From assembly GCF_003428625.2 (NCBI RefSeq), contig NZ_QVQT02000002.1, positions 810,376 through 874,375 of the forward strand: a DNA stretch of 64,000 nt. Direction: 5' to 3'. The translations under genes and the position numbers were made by a program. The notes beneath the pieces are model-generated. The model did no database searches. It was not told where the DNA came from and saw only the letters and a list, made by a program, of their open reading frames with translations. This document shows, piece by piece, positions 44,261-53,692 of the stretch (positions within the stretch are counted from its first letter, which is position 1; the number at the start of each line of letters is the position of its first letter). Source of the DNA: Paracidobacterium acidisoli. GTDB taxonomy: Bacteria > Acidobacteriota > Terriglobia > Terriglobales > Acidobacteriaceae.

Positions 44261-45954
44261 TGCCGCATCGCCTTGGTCCGATGCAGGTCCTTCCTTCGCC
44301 TGTGCGACGGTTTGCCGACCATGAGACTGTCGACTACTGCGTCGTCGGCGTAGGAAGTGCAGGCGGAGTGCTGGTGCAGCGCCTGGCGCGGGCAGGATTC
44401 CGCGTAGTCGGACTCGAAGCCGGGCCGTTCTGGGACACGGAAAAAGACTGGGTCAGCGATGAAAAAGGCTCGCACGAGCTTTACTGGAATGATCTGCGCA
44501 TCACCGGAGGAACGCATCCGCTGGCCCTGGGCGCAAACAACAGCGGCAAGGGAGTGGGTGGAGGCTCTGTTCACTGGGCAGCCTTCGCGCCGCGCTTTCA
44601 TCCCTCTGATTTCCGCATTTACTCCGAAGATGGCGTGGGCGCCGACTGGCCGATGTCTTATTGGGATCTGAAGCCTTACTACGAATTGCTGGAACGGGAG
44701 ATTCCCGTTGCCGGTCCGGTGTGGTTTCCCTGGGGCGATCCGCATGGTCATCCTTATGGGCCGCATCCGCTCGGCGGTGTCGGCGATGTGCTGGTTCGCG
44801 GCTGCACAAAGCTGGGCCTTCGTTCTGTTGCCGGCGGGCCTGTCGCCATCCTCTCAGCCTCCCATGGAGACAGGCCGCACTGCATCTATCGCGGGTTCTG
44901 CCTGCAGGGGTGCAAGGTTGGAGCAAAGGCAAGCACTCTCATCACCCATGTACCGGATGCCATTACGCACGGAGCCGATATCCGCGCGCATTCCATGGCG
45001 GCTCGCATCAGTCTGCGCGGAGACGGCCGGGTGGATGGCGTCATCTATATAGACCGCGAAGGAAAGGAGCACTTCCAGCGCGCCCGCGCCGTCATCGTCT
45101 CCGGTTACGCCATTGAGACGCCGCGCCTGCTGCTCAATTCCGCATGCCCGGGTCATCGGCATGGCCTGGCGAATTCCAGCGGAACGCTTGGCAAGTACTT
45201 AATGGCCCAGGCCGGCAATGTTGTAGCAGGACGATTTGATGAGCTTATTCGTCTCTACAAAGCGCCGCCGGCGCATGCTTTGACGGAAGAGTTTTACGAG
45301 ACCGATCCACGCCGCGGCTTCGCGCGTGGCTTCGCCGTGCAGACAGTAGGGCCGCTTCCTGTCGCGTTTGCGAAGCAGATGGCTGTGGCCATGGGCGCAT
45401 GGGGATGGGGAATGCGCCGCGTGATGATGGACTACAACCACTGGGCGACGCTTGGCGTCCTCGGCGAGATTCTGCCGTGGGAGGATAACCGGGTCGAGCT
45501 GGCCGAAGAGAAAGATCAGCACGGCCTGCCGGTTGCGAAGGTCACCTTCAACCTTCACGACAACGACAAAAAGCTCATCGAATTTGGCAGGAACAAGGTG
45601 ATGGAGATTATGTGGGCCGCCGGAGCGAAACAGGTGGTGCAGGAGTCGCGCTACGCTCATCTGGTGGGCGCTGCTCGTATGGGGAGCGACCCTTCGACTT
45701 CTGTCGTCGACAAGTTCGGCCGCACCCATGATGTTCCAAACTTATTCATCTGTGATGGCAGTATCCTCCCGACCCAGGGGTCTGCGAATCCGGGCCTTAC
45801 CATCCAGGCCCTGGCCGCGCGTACCGCGGATTATCTGATCCGGCAGGGCGATACGATCTTCTACTCCAGTCGACGCGATCAGGAAGAACCGGGAATCCGA
45901 TATGACCTGAGCCCGCCTTACACACACTTCAAGGGAAATCCGCGCATCGCCTAG
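44260..45954 (+). CDS. GMC-family FAD oxidoreductase
   Basis: The 564-residue flavoenzyme has an N-terminal FAD Rossmann motif (DYCVVGVGSAGGVLVQRLARAG), the GKGVGGGSVHW block, and the C-terminal GMC signature (HLVGAARMGSDPSTSVVDKFGRTHDVPNLFICDGSILPTQGSANPGLTIQALAARTAD). It is the catalytic subunit partner of the subunit-3-like protein and would oxidise a sugar, sugar acid or alcohol. There is no signal peptide, so the complex likely faces the cytosol. The usual cytochrome c subunit is absent; the 319-residue membrane protein may replace it. The stop overlaps the convergent SDR gene. Confidence 0.9.
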   Translation: MPHRLGPMQVLPSPVRRFADHETVDYCVVGVGSAGGVLVQRLARAGFRVVGLEAGPFWDTEKDWVSDEKGSHELYWNDLRITGGTHPLALGANNSGKGVGGGSVHWAAFAPRFHPSDFRIYSEDGVGADWPMSYWDLKPYYELLEREIPVAGPVWFPWGDPHGHPYGPHPLGGVGDVLVRGCTKLGLRSVAGGPVAILSASHGDRPHCIYRGFCLQGCKVGAKASTLITHVPDAITHGADIRAHSMAARISLRGDGRVDGVIYIDREGKEHFQRARAVIVSGYAIETPRLLLNSACPGHRHGLANSSGTLGKYLMAQAGNVVAGRFDELIRLYKAPPAHALTEEFYETDPRRGFARGFAVQTVGPLPVAFAKQMAVAMGAWGWGMRRVMMDYNHWATLGVLGEILPWEDNRVELAEEKDQHGLPVAKVTFNLHDNDKKLIEFGRNKVMEIMWAAGAKQVVQESRYAHLVGAARMGSDPSTSVVDKFGRTHDVPNLFICDGSILPTQGSANPGLTIQALAARTADYLIRQGDTIFYSSRRDQEEPGIRYDLSPPYTHFKGNPRIA

Positions 45955-46949
45955 CGGGCAAGAATCTTCCTTGCGCAAAAGGCAGCTCCTATCAGCCCGC
46001 ATCCGAAGACAAACCACCCGCGATGCTTCGACACTTCGGCTTCAAGACTGAATGACCTGGACTTTCTGTCAAACGGTCCATCCGCGCCGAGGTCCGTCGA
46101 AACCGAGTGCCAGACGTTGTTCGGCCGATCCGGAGAATCGGGCTCCGGACTCTGCTGCGCTTTGTAGCCGGTCTTGCCCAGATAAAAGTCCAGCAGGCCA
46201 GGAATGAATTTCTGGCCCACGATGGCTTTCACCGTCGACCCTCCGACCCAATACTCTCTTCTCGGCATGGACGCGAATGCAGCATGAACGACAACCCGGG
46301 CGCCCACTTCCGGCTTATAGATCGGAGGCACAGGCTGAGGCAGATTCGGAAGCCGGCTCTTCACCCAGGTGAACTGTGGGGTATTCATCGCCGGCATATG
46401 AACAACGATCGCCTTTACGTCGCTGCTGTCATGATAAAGCTCACACCGCAGCGAATCCGTGAAGCCGACGATCGCATGCTTCGTTGCGCAGTAAGCGGAT
46501 TGCAGAGGAATGCTTCTGACAGCCAGAGCCGAACCAATCTGGATGATTCGACCGCGATTCCGTGGCAGCATCCGGCGCAGCGCGGCGAGCGTGCCATGCA
46601 CGTAGCCAAGGTAATTCACTTCTGTGACGCGTCTGAACTCTGCAGCCTCCATCTCTTTGATCGGCGAGAACACGGAGACCATAGCATTGTTGACCCAGAT
46701 GTCGATTGGGCCGAGTCGTTCTTCAAAGGAAGCTGCAGCCGCTTCTACTGCTTGGTCATCGCTGACATCGGCCGCATAGGTCGCTGCTGTTCCTCCCAAA
46801 CGCTCCACTTCTGCTGCTGTCGCATCGAGCGCCGGCAGATCGCGCGAGATCAGGCCTACCCGGGCGCCGGTCTTTCCAAATTCGTGAGCGATGGCCCGTC
46901 CAAGCCCGGCTGAAGCCCCTGTAATCACCACATTCAGGATCGGCCGCAT
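45951..46949 (-). CDS. Short-chain dehydrogenase/reductase with C-terminal membrane segment
   Basis: The 332-residue protein has the SDR NAD(P) motif (VVITGASAGLGRAIAHEFG), NNAMV, and the active-site Ser (IQIGSALAVRSIPLQ) with YCATK. After residue 260 it carries an extension ending in a hydrophobic helix (GWFVFGCGLIGAAFCARKILAR), so it is probably anchored to the membrane. GGAGGG lies 7 nt before the ATG at 46949, which decides the start over ATGs at 46964 and 47018. Substrate unknown. Confidence 0.87.
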   Translation of the reverse strand: MRPILNVVITGASAGLGRAIAHEFGKTGARVGLISRDLPALDATAAEVERLGGTAATYAADVSDDQAVEAAAASFEERLGPIDIWVNNAMVSVFSPIKEMEAAEFRRVTEVNYLGYVHGTLAALRRMLPRNRGRIIQIGSALAVRSIPLQSAYCATKHAIVGFTDSLRCELYHDSSDVKAIVVHMPAMNTPQFTWVKSRLPNLPQPVPPIYKPEVGARVVVHAAFASMPRREYWVGGSTVKAIVGQKFIPGLLDFYLGKTGYKAQQSPEPDSPDRPNNVWHSVSTDLGADGPFDRKSRSFSLEAEVSKHRGWFVFGCGLIGAAFCARKILAR

Positions 46950-47111
46950 TTTGTTTCCCTCCATGTCTAATCCATACAATCTCTTGGATGCGAATAGAGG
47001 GGAGCGAAACAGCATCAACGCTTTCGGAAGCTTCCCGAATGAGCACCGATAGCGCGCTGTCTCTTGCGATCGAAGACGATGCAGGATCGGGAAGGCTCAC
47101 ATTCACATATC

Positions 47112-48365
47112 TCACTGATCCTTCATGCTCATCTTCCGGACGCACTCATGCGCCATCTGCAGTCCTTCCTGCGTCGGAATCACCCACGCCTTAAGCGGTG
47201 AGCCGGAAGTCGACAGAAGACCTTCCTGATCGATCAACTCTTCATTCGCTTTATGGTCCAGCTTGAGACCGAAGCCTGACAGGCCTTCGCACACTACCCT
47301 TCGCAGGAATGGGCCGTTCTCCGCAATGCCTCCTCCGAAGACGATCGCATCGACGGAGCCCAGCGCGGCGACGAAAGAGCCTGCCGCCTTACGCACGCGA
47401 TAGGCGAACATATCCATCGCCAGCTTTGCCCTCGGATTCGATTCGTACTCCTTCATAAGGATTCTTGTGTCCAGTGAGTCACCTGAAACTCCAAGAAGGC
47501 CTGACTTCCTGTTAAGGAGCGTCATGACGTCATCCACTGCCATATGTTCTTCGCGCATCAGCAGAGCTACGATCGACGGGTCAATGTCTCCGGAACGAGT
47601 GCCCATCATCATCCCTTCGAGCGGTGTAAGGCCCATCGTATTGTCGACTGATCGACCCTTCTCAATCGCTGTCAGCGAACAGCCGCTCTCAAGGTGAGTC
47701 GAAACAATGCTGCACTCCTCCGGAACCTTACCCGCGAGATGCGCATACCGTTCCAGAAGATAACGGTGAGATATGCCGTGAAACCCATAGCGTCGAATCT
47801 GGTGCCGCTCTGCAAGGTCAGGTGGAATTGCGTATAACGAGGCGTGATCCGGCATCGTGTGGTGAAAGGCGGTGTCGAAGACCGCATACACCGGCACGCC
47901 GGGAAACTGGCAGCACACCGGCGCCAGCACTTCAATCGAGCTCTGGTTGTGCAAAGGTGAGAGCTTCTCGAATTGAGTGATCCTGTCGATGACGTGCTGA
48001 TCCATGAGGGCGGGCTCCACAAAGTCGCGCCCGCCATGCACCACGCGAATGGCCACGGCTCCGACATCGGAGAGTTCTGCATGCTCACCGGAATGGGATC
48101 GATTGTCGCACCATTTCAGAAAGCTCGACGCTGCCTGTTCGTAGCTCCCCGCCGAAATGGCCTCTGTGGATGTTTTCTCTTTTCCCTTTAAGATCGAAAT
48201 TTCGGACGCCTTACCGATACCCTCAATGCTTACGCTGAGAAGTGTCCGGCCCTCGAAGGCGTACTGCTGGCTCGCGCGGCATTCCACAAACTCCGCCTTG
48301 AGAGAATTACCGCCCGGATTGAGAGTGAGGATCGTCGCTGGCAAGGCAGGCCTCTTTCTGTTCAT
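47112..48365 (-). CDS. ackA: Acetate kinase
   Basis: The 417-residue enzyme interconverts acetyl phosphate + ADP and acetate + ATP. Family motifs are LNPGGNSLK, RVVHGG, LSPLHNQSSIEVL, VYAVFDTAFHHTMP, RRYGFHGISHRYL, LTPLEGMMMGTRSGDIDPSIV and FGGGIAENGP. The phosphate-loop block usually HLGNG reads HLESG, so one usually conserved Asn is Ser. It lies near the pyruvate-oxidising operon and could gain ATP if that enzyme forms acetyl phosphate; the gene is on the opposite strand and separately promoted. Confidence 0.9.
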   Translation of the reverse strand: MNRKRPALPATILTLNPGGNSLKAEFVECRASQQYAFEGRTLLSVSIEGIGKASEISILKGKEKTSTEAISAGSYEQAASSFLKWCDNRSHSGEHAELSDVGAVAIRVVHGGRDFVEPALMDQHVIDRITQFEKLSPLHNQSSIEVLAPVCCQFPGVPVYAVFDTAFHHTMPDHASLYAIPPDLAERHQIRRYGFHGISHRYLLERYAHLAGKVPEECSIVSTHLESGCSLTAIEKGRSVDNTMGLTPLEGMMMGTRSGDIDPSIVALLMREEHMAVDDVMTLLNRKSGLLGVSGDSLDTRILMKEYESNPRAKLAMDMFAYRVRKAAGSFVAALGSVDAIVFGGGIAENGPFLRRVVCEGLSGFGLKLDHKANEELIDQEGLLSTSGSPLKAWVIPTQEGLQMAHECVRKMSMKDQ

Positions 48366-48878
48366 GCGGCTTTGTGTCTGGCTCGGGTTCCCGCAGCCCT
48401 CGCTGATGCCTCATGCCAGCCCTGTGCGGCTGTTGACGGGGACTTGCTCTCTCCGAGACCCTGCTCGACGTGTCTGATGGTTTTCTGTTCCGGCATCGGA
48501 TGGGCCTCCTCTTACTCATTAAAAGATGCCTTCCTGCGATGCCTCGATGTCAGCATAAGTCTGCTTGCCGAGCTAATTCTGCATCGAAACTGCTGGTTGA
48601 AGATTGAATCAGCAACGATATTCGACACGCATACGATCCATAGCCGGCAGGATGGGTATAATTTTCAATCTTTTGATTGATCCGCTGTCGACGGCTTAAA
48701 AAGTATACTTTCTGCACGCACGCCCTGAGGCGGTACTGAATGCTTCGCCTGATCTCGTGCAGCTTTCTGCTTTCAGAGCATCCCGCAACGCGCATCATGA
48801 CATTACTGTGTGGGTCGTCTGCGGGCAGTTTGCCGGGTATTGTTTTCGCAGTAGAGCGTTCACGCTGACTTCACTCTA
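48366..48878. other. Intergenic region with palindromes
   Basis: No supported gene. Contains TCAATC-TTTT-GATTGA at 48665-48680 and the perfect 12-bp palindrome AAAGTATACTTT at 48700-48711, either of which could be an operator. Confidence 0.5.
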
Positions 48879-49196
48879 TTGACGATGAATCATCGATGTA
48901 ATTCCTCCGAATTCACATTTCGTATCCATCTCATTGGGATGTCTGGTTTGCAGCGCCGGCAGAACGTGCGGATGCTGGTCGTGGCTACGGAGGGTGTTCC
49001 CGCTGTTTATGAGGGACACGGTTCCTGGTCGAAGTGCGTCCTCTGCATACGGCGTCTTTTTCGTTCCGGCATTTCCGGAGATGAGCTGGCTGCGATGAAA
49101 GAGATCTTTGAGCGAGATCGCTACGCGACTCTCGCAGGAGCGAAGGCGTCACTGCCCGATCTTGAATCTCTGGGCTACCAGCGCGTGGATAAGTAG
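48879..49196 (+). CDS. Small hypothetical protein
   Basis: The 105-residue frame ends with SGDELAAMKEIFERDRYATL and SLPDLESLGYQRVDK, a pattern that looks like real protein of the short acidobacterial hypothetical kind. The start is uncertain, as the N-terminal part is weak. No function can be assigned. Confidence 0.45.
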   Translation: MTMNHRCNSSEFTFRIHLIGMSGLQRRQNVRMLVVATEGVPAVYEGHGSWSKCVLCIRRLFRSGISGDELAAMKEIFERDRYATLAGAKASLPDLESLGYQRVDK

Positions 49197-49368
49197 CGAC
49201 TTCTCCGGCGCAGTCATCATTGGATTCCCGCATGCAGGATTCGAGAAGCGAAGCCATCGGCTTCGGTAGGACTGATATTTTTATCCACCTTAGGGCTGAA
49301 GACAATGAGCCGTGAGCCAGAGATAATTGGCGCCCGTAACCAATTTTAGTTTTGTGGATTGTGTCTTC

Positions 49369-51297
49369 ATGCCTTTACGTTCGCTTCGGAAGTTCCCTGA
49401 ATACTATGTCGCTGCGTTGCTCGTGATGTTCTCCTCCTGCGCGGCCTTCGAGGCGTACGGGCAACAACCGACCACGCCCCCGCTCTATGGTGGCGGAGCA
49501 GAGACAAGTCAGCAGGGAGGCTCGGCGACGGCAGGTGTCTTTGCCCCCATTCTCGATTCAGAGAAGCGCCCGATCACCGCCGGTGGATTCGTCAAGACTG
49601 GCCCGGTCGTTTTCGAGGACGTGTCGGCGAAAGCAGGCCTGACAGGCTGGCATCACAAAATGGGCACTCCGCAAAAGCCCTTCATCATTGAAACGACCGG
49701 ATCGGGCGTTTGCCTGCTCGATTACGACCATGATGGCTGGCTGGACATCTATCTGGTGAACGGGTCGACGTACGAAGCGCAGGAAGGAAAAGCGGAACCG
49801 CCGCACGCGGCTCTTTTTCATAACAATCACGACGGCACCTTCACCGATGTTTCGGAAAGCGCCGGTGTAACCAATGGCCGATGGGGATATGGATGCGCCG
49901 TAGGCGATTACGACAACGACGGCTGGCCTGATCTTTATGTGACGAATTACGGGAAAAACCGCCTCTTCCACAATAACGGCAACGGCACCTTCACCGATGT
50001 TGCCGAAAAGGCAGGAGTCACGCTCGGAAACTGGTCCACGGGAGCGAGCTTCGGCGACTATGACGGGGACGGGCGGCTCGATCTGTTTGTTCCCGGATAT
50101 GTTCATTACGACATGCAGCATCCGCCGGTGTCCGGTTCGCCCGCCGTCGGCGGAACCTTCTGTGCGTTCCGCGGCGTGCAGGTGATGTGCGGCCCGCGCG
50201 GACTGGAGGGCGAGCCCGACCACCTTTTTCATAACAATGGCGATGGGACGTTCACGGATGTAAGCGAAAAGGCCGGAGTCAGCGATAAGGAAGGCCGCTA
50301 CGGATTCTCCTCGACGTTTGTGGATGTCAATGGCGATGGGAAACTGGACCTTATTGTCGCCGATGACTCATCGCCGAATTATCTCTACATCAATAAAGGC
50401 GATGGAACATTTGAAGACGATAGTTATGCCTCGGGCTTTGCGCTGAATCAGGATGCGCGTGAGACGGCCAACATGGGCGTAGGCGTGGGAGACTATCTCA
50501 ACAACGGGCGAGTCGATATCTACACCACGACATTTTCCGACGACTACAAGACCCTCTTCCATAACGACGGGGACGGCAATTTTTCAGAGATCTCGCCCCA
50601 GATGGGGATAGCCGAGGTCACGTATCCGTTCCTGAGCTGGGCCACGGAGTTTATCGATTACGACAATGATGGATGGAAGGACATCATGTCGGTGAGCGGC
50701 CACGTATACCCGCAGGTGGACCAGCATGACTGGGGCACCACGTTTGCCGAGCGTCCTATGCTGTTTCATAACATCAACCACGGGAAAAAGTTTGAGGTTG
50801 TTCCCGCGGTAGAAGGAACCGGGCTTGCCGATGTCATTCCTGCGCGCGGCGCGGCCTTTGGCGATTTGTTTAACGATGGAAAGATCGATGTGGTCATTAA
50901 CTGCATCGACCACACGCCGGTCCTGCTGCGCAATGTGGACGCGGATACAAACCACTGGATCGGGATCGCGCTTGTGGGCGGAGCAAAAGGGCCACGGGAT
51001 GCCATCGGTGCAAAAGTATTCGTCACGGCAGGCGGAATTCGTCAGCGCGCAGACGTGATGAGCGGCGGAAGCTATGAATCGTCAAACGACCAGCGCCTTC
51101 ACTTCGGACTGGGTGAGGCCACGTCGGTAAACGACGCTGAGATTAACTGGCCGGATGGCAAAGTGGAGCATGTTTCGCTCTCCGGCGTGGATCGCTATTT
51201 CATGATCGAGGAGGGAAAGGGTCTGGTGCCCAGCGTCTACGATGCGATAGCCGCTGGCCGTGCCCAAACCTCCGCAAAGCTCAGCTCGCAGAAATAG
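49369..51297 (+). CDS. CRTAC1-family FG-GAP / ASPIC-UnbV protein
   Basis: The 642-residue exported protein starts at 49369 with a signal (YYVAALLVMFSSCAAFEAYG). FG-GAP calcium loops follow (DYDHDGWLDIYLVNG, DYDNDGWPDLYVTNYG, DYDGDGRLDLFVPGY, DVNGDGKLDLIVADD, DYDNDGWKDIMSVSG, DLFNDGKIDVVINC), which should form a beta-propeller. An ASPIC/UnbV C-terminal domain follows (GAKVFVTAGGIRQRADVMSG...NDQRLHFGLGEA). CRTAC1 proteins are extracellular or periplasmic and often sit with TPR and cytochrome genes, as here. The next gene lies 55 nt downstream and is likely co-transcribed. Confidence 0.9.
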   Translation: MPLRSLRKFPEYYVAALLVMFSSCAAFEAYGQQPTTPPLYGGGAETSQQGGSATAGVFAPILDSEKRPITAGGFVKTGPVVFEDVSAKAGLTGWHHKMGTPQKPFIIETTGSGVCLLDYDHDGWLDIYLVNGSTYEAQEGKAEPPHAALFHNNHDGTFTDVSESAGVTNGRWGYGCAVGDYDNDGWPDLYVTNYGKNRLFHNNGNGTFTDVAEKAGVTLGNWSTGASFGDYDGDGRLDLFVPGYVHYDMQHPPVSGSPAVGGTFCAFRGVQVMCGPRGLEGEPDHLFHNNGDGTFTDVSEKAGVSDKEGRYGFSSTFVDVNGDGKLDLIVADDSSPNYLYINKGDGTFEDDSYASGFALNQDARETANMGVGVGDYLNNGRVDIYTTTFSDDYKTLFHNDGDGNFSEISPQMGIAEVTYPFLSWATEFIDYDNDGWKDIMSVSGHVYPQVDQHDWGTTFAERPMLFHNINHGKKFEVVPAVEGTGLADVIPARGAAFGDLFNDGKIDVVINCIDHTPVLLRNVDADTNHWIGIALVGGAKGPRDAIGAKVFVTAGGIRQRADVMSGGSYESSNDQRLHFGLGEATSVNDAEINWPDGKVEHVSLSGVDRYFMIEEGKGLVPSVYDAIAAGRAQTSAKLSSQK

Positions 51298-51352
51298 CCG
51301 CAGTGAGGGAGTGCTGTTTTCCCGGTATGAACGACGACACCAGGGTAGGTGC

Positions 51353-53692
51353 ATGAAAAAGATTGCAGCGGTTCTCATGATTGGCGGTGCGCTGTGTGTA
51401 TGCGGACCCGCATATTCCGCCTCATCCGGTAGCCCTCAGCAGGATGCATATGGCAAAGCCTCATCCGGCAATGCGCAGCCGGATGCATACGGCAAAGCCC
51501 CGTCCAGCAGCGCTCAGCCGGAGGGGGATCGCAAAGACTACTCCGAAAAAATCAGCGATGCCTATAATTTCCGTTTTGGCAAAGACAAGCCGTTTATCCC
51601 CGGAAGTGCCAAAGTTGTGGGCGATGAATTTATCCAGCCGGGCGCGTTCCCCAACGCGAGCTATTGCGCGCACTGTCATCAGGAGGCCTGGCATCAATGG
51701 CGCCAGGCGCTGCATTCCAATTCATTTCGCACTCCGTTTTATCGCAACAGTGTCAACATCCTGATTCGTACGAAAGGCATCGAGTTTACTCGCCACTGCG
51801 ACAGCTGCCACAACCCGATAGCCGTTCTCTCCGGAGGCCTGACTCAGAATTCCCTGGTGGACCGCAAATTCGATGATGACGGGCTCACCTGCATGACCTG
51901 CCACTCGATCCAGGGCCTGCAATCGACCAATGGAAATGGCGGTTACATCATGGGCGTTCCGGCGGTGATGGTCGATGAAAATGGAAACCGTATACCCGGC
52001 GAAGTGCCGTACAGCGAAATTCTTGCGCACCCAGATCGTCACTCGCGGGCGGTCATGAAGGACTTCTATCGCACGCCCGAATTCTGCGCGGCGTGCCACA
52101 AGGCGAATCTTCCGGAATCGCTGAATGACTATAAGTTCGTGCGCGCATTCACTACATATGATGAGTGGCAGATGTCGAAGTTTTCAAAGCGGAATCCGCT
52201 GACATTCTATTCCGGAAATTTTGCCACCTGTCAGAACTGCCATATGCCGCGCTCCCGTAATACGCTTCCCGATTACGGCGCCAAAAACGGAACCTTTGCC
52301 TCCCATAGCTGGGCAGCAGGCAACAGCGCCGTTCCTTTTTATTACGGGTTCGATGAGCAATTGCAGAAAACGATCCGCTTTCTGCGCTCGGGCAGCTTTC
52401 TGAATGTCGATATCTTCGCGCTGAAGAAGGCCGGCGAAGACAAACTGATCGCTCCGCTCGGCTCTGTGCCTTTTCAGCTTGCGCCGAACGATGTCGTCGA
52501 AGCCTGGGTGGTTATCCAGAACAAGAACATTGGGCATTCCCTGATTCCTGAGGTCAGGGATCTCTATCAGGCATGGGTTGAATTCAATGTTCAGGACGAA
52601 AAGGGACGGGAGATTTATCACAGCGGCTACGTAAAACCCGACGGCACGCTGGACGTGCGCGCCCACAGCTTTACCAATCGGCCGGTAACAAAGGACAGCG
52701 AGTTTGTCGACAACCATAAAGTGTGGACGATTCGCTCCGCGGCTTATGACAACACCGTGCAGTCAGGCCGATCCACTCTGGTTCGTTACATGTTTCGGAT
52801 TCCCGCTTCCATCAGGGGCCCGGTTACGATTACGGCGCGGGTAAATTACCGCCACTTCCGCAAGAGTTATATCGACAATGTCTTTGGAAAGGATCATCCG
52901 GCCTATCCCATCGTGGAGATCACGTCGCGAACCCGGGTACTGAATATAGGCCAGAATGATCCGCAGCCGCATAACCCCCAGGACAACCTCGACTGGATGC
53001 GCTGGAACAACCTTGGCATCTCGCTGCTAGACGAGCTGCAGTATGCGGAAGCAGTTCAGGCATTTACCAAAGTCGAAGAGCTGCGGCCCGATTATGCCGA
53101 TGCGTACACCAACATCGCGCTGACCGATATCCAGTGGGAGAAATACGGCTCCGCGTGGGGAGCTGTCCAAAAGGCATTGTCTCTCAGTCCGGGCAATGCG
53201 CGGGCGCTCTACTACGCGGCGCTGATCGAACGGCGGATGGCGCATCCGGAGCAGGCCATCGCGGACCTGAAAGAAGTGGTCCGGCAGTATCCGCAGTCGC
53301 GCGATGCGCGCCGTGAGCTGGGCATTTCGTATTACCAGAAGCATGATTACGACGCAGCACTGGAGCAGTTCACGGCGCTGCAGCAGATCGATCCCGATGA
53401 TCTGGCGGCCCACTACAATCTGGCCATCCTGTATCGCCGCATGGGCATGCAGAAGGAATCCGCGGAACAGGAAGCCATGTTCGTAACGAAGAAATTCGAT
53501 CCTGTTTCTCAGACATATTCTCTCGATTTCCTGCGGCAGCATCCGGAGATAGCGAATGAGGCAATCCCCTGGCACCTGTACACGGACCTGCCGCATGAGG
53601 ACCAGCCGGTGAATCCGAGCATGGGCCACGGCTACGGTGGAGGGAGCTACGGCGGGGGGAGCTACGGCTCCAGTGGAGGCGGAGCCCAGTGA
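51353..53692 (+). CDS. Pentahaem cytochrome / TPR protein with low-complexity ends
   Basis: The 779-residue exported protein has a signal (IAAVLMIGGALCVCGPAYSAS), then short repeats of DAYGKA at residues 24-58. Five CxxCH motifs follow (CAHCH, CDSCH, CMTCH, CAACH, CQNCH), a beta-rich middle domain, and TPR units (NNLGISLLDELQYAEAVQAF, AHYNLAILYRRMGMQKESAE). The C terminus is a glycine-rich GGGSYGGGSYGSSGGG tail. It is the third such haem/TPR fusion here, and the haem spacing and middle domain differ from those at 1 and 26883. It probably carries electrons in the periplasm with the upstream CRTAC1 protein. Confidence 0.88.
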   Translation: MKKIAAVLMIGGALCVCGPAYSASSGSPQQDAYGKASSGNAQPDAYGKAPSSSAQPEGDRKDYSEKISDAYNFRFGKDKPFIPGSAKVVGDEFIQPGAFPNASYCAHCHQEAWHQWRQALHSNSFRTPFYRNSVNILIRTKGIEFTRHCDSCHNPIAVLSGGLTQNSLVDRKFDDDGLTCMTCHSIQGLQSTNGNGGYIMGVPAVMVDENGNRIPGEVPYSEILAHPDRHSRAVMKDFYRTPEFCAACHKANLPESLNDYKFVRAFTTYDEWQMSKFSKRNPLTFYSGNFATCQNCHMPRSRNTLPDYGAKNGTFASHSWAAGNSAVPFYYGFDEQLQKTIRFLRSGSFLNVDIFALKKAGEDKLIAPLGSVPFQLAPNDVVEAWVVIQNKNIGHSLIPEVRDLYQAWVEFNVQDEKGREIYHSGYVKPDGTLDVRAHSFTNRPVTKDSEFVDNHKVWTIRSAAYDNTVQSGRSTLVRYMFRIPASIRGPVTITARVNYRHFRKSYIDNVFGKDHPAYPIVEITSRTRVLNIGQNDPQPHNPQDNLDWMRWNNLGISLLDELQYAEAVQAFTKVEELRPDYADAYTNIALTDIQWEKYGSAWGAVQKALSLSPGNARALYYAALIERRMAHPEQAIADLKEVVRQYPQSRDARRELGISYYQKHDYDAALEQFTALQQIDPDDLAAHYNLAILYRRMGMQKESAEQEAMFVTKKFDPVSQTYSLDFLRQHPEIANEAIPWHLYTDLPHEDQPVNPSMGHGYGGGSYGGGSYGSSGGGAQ

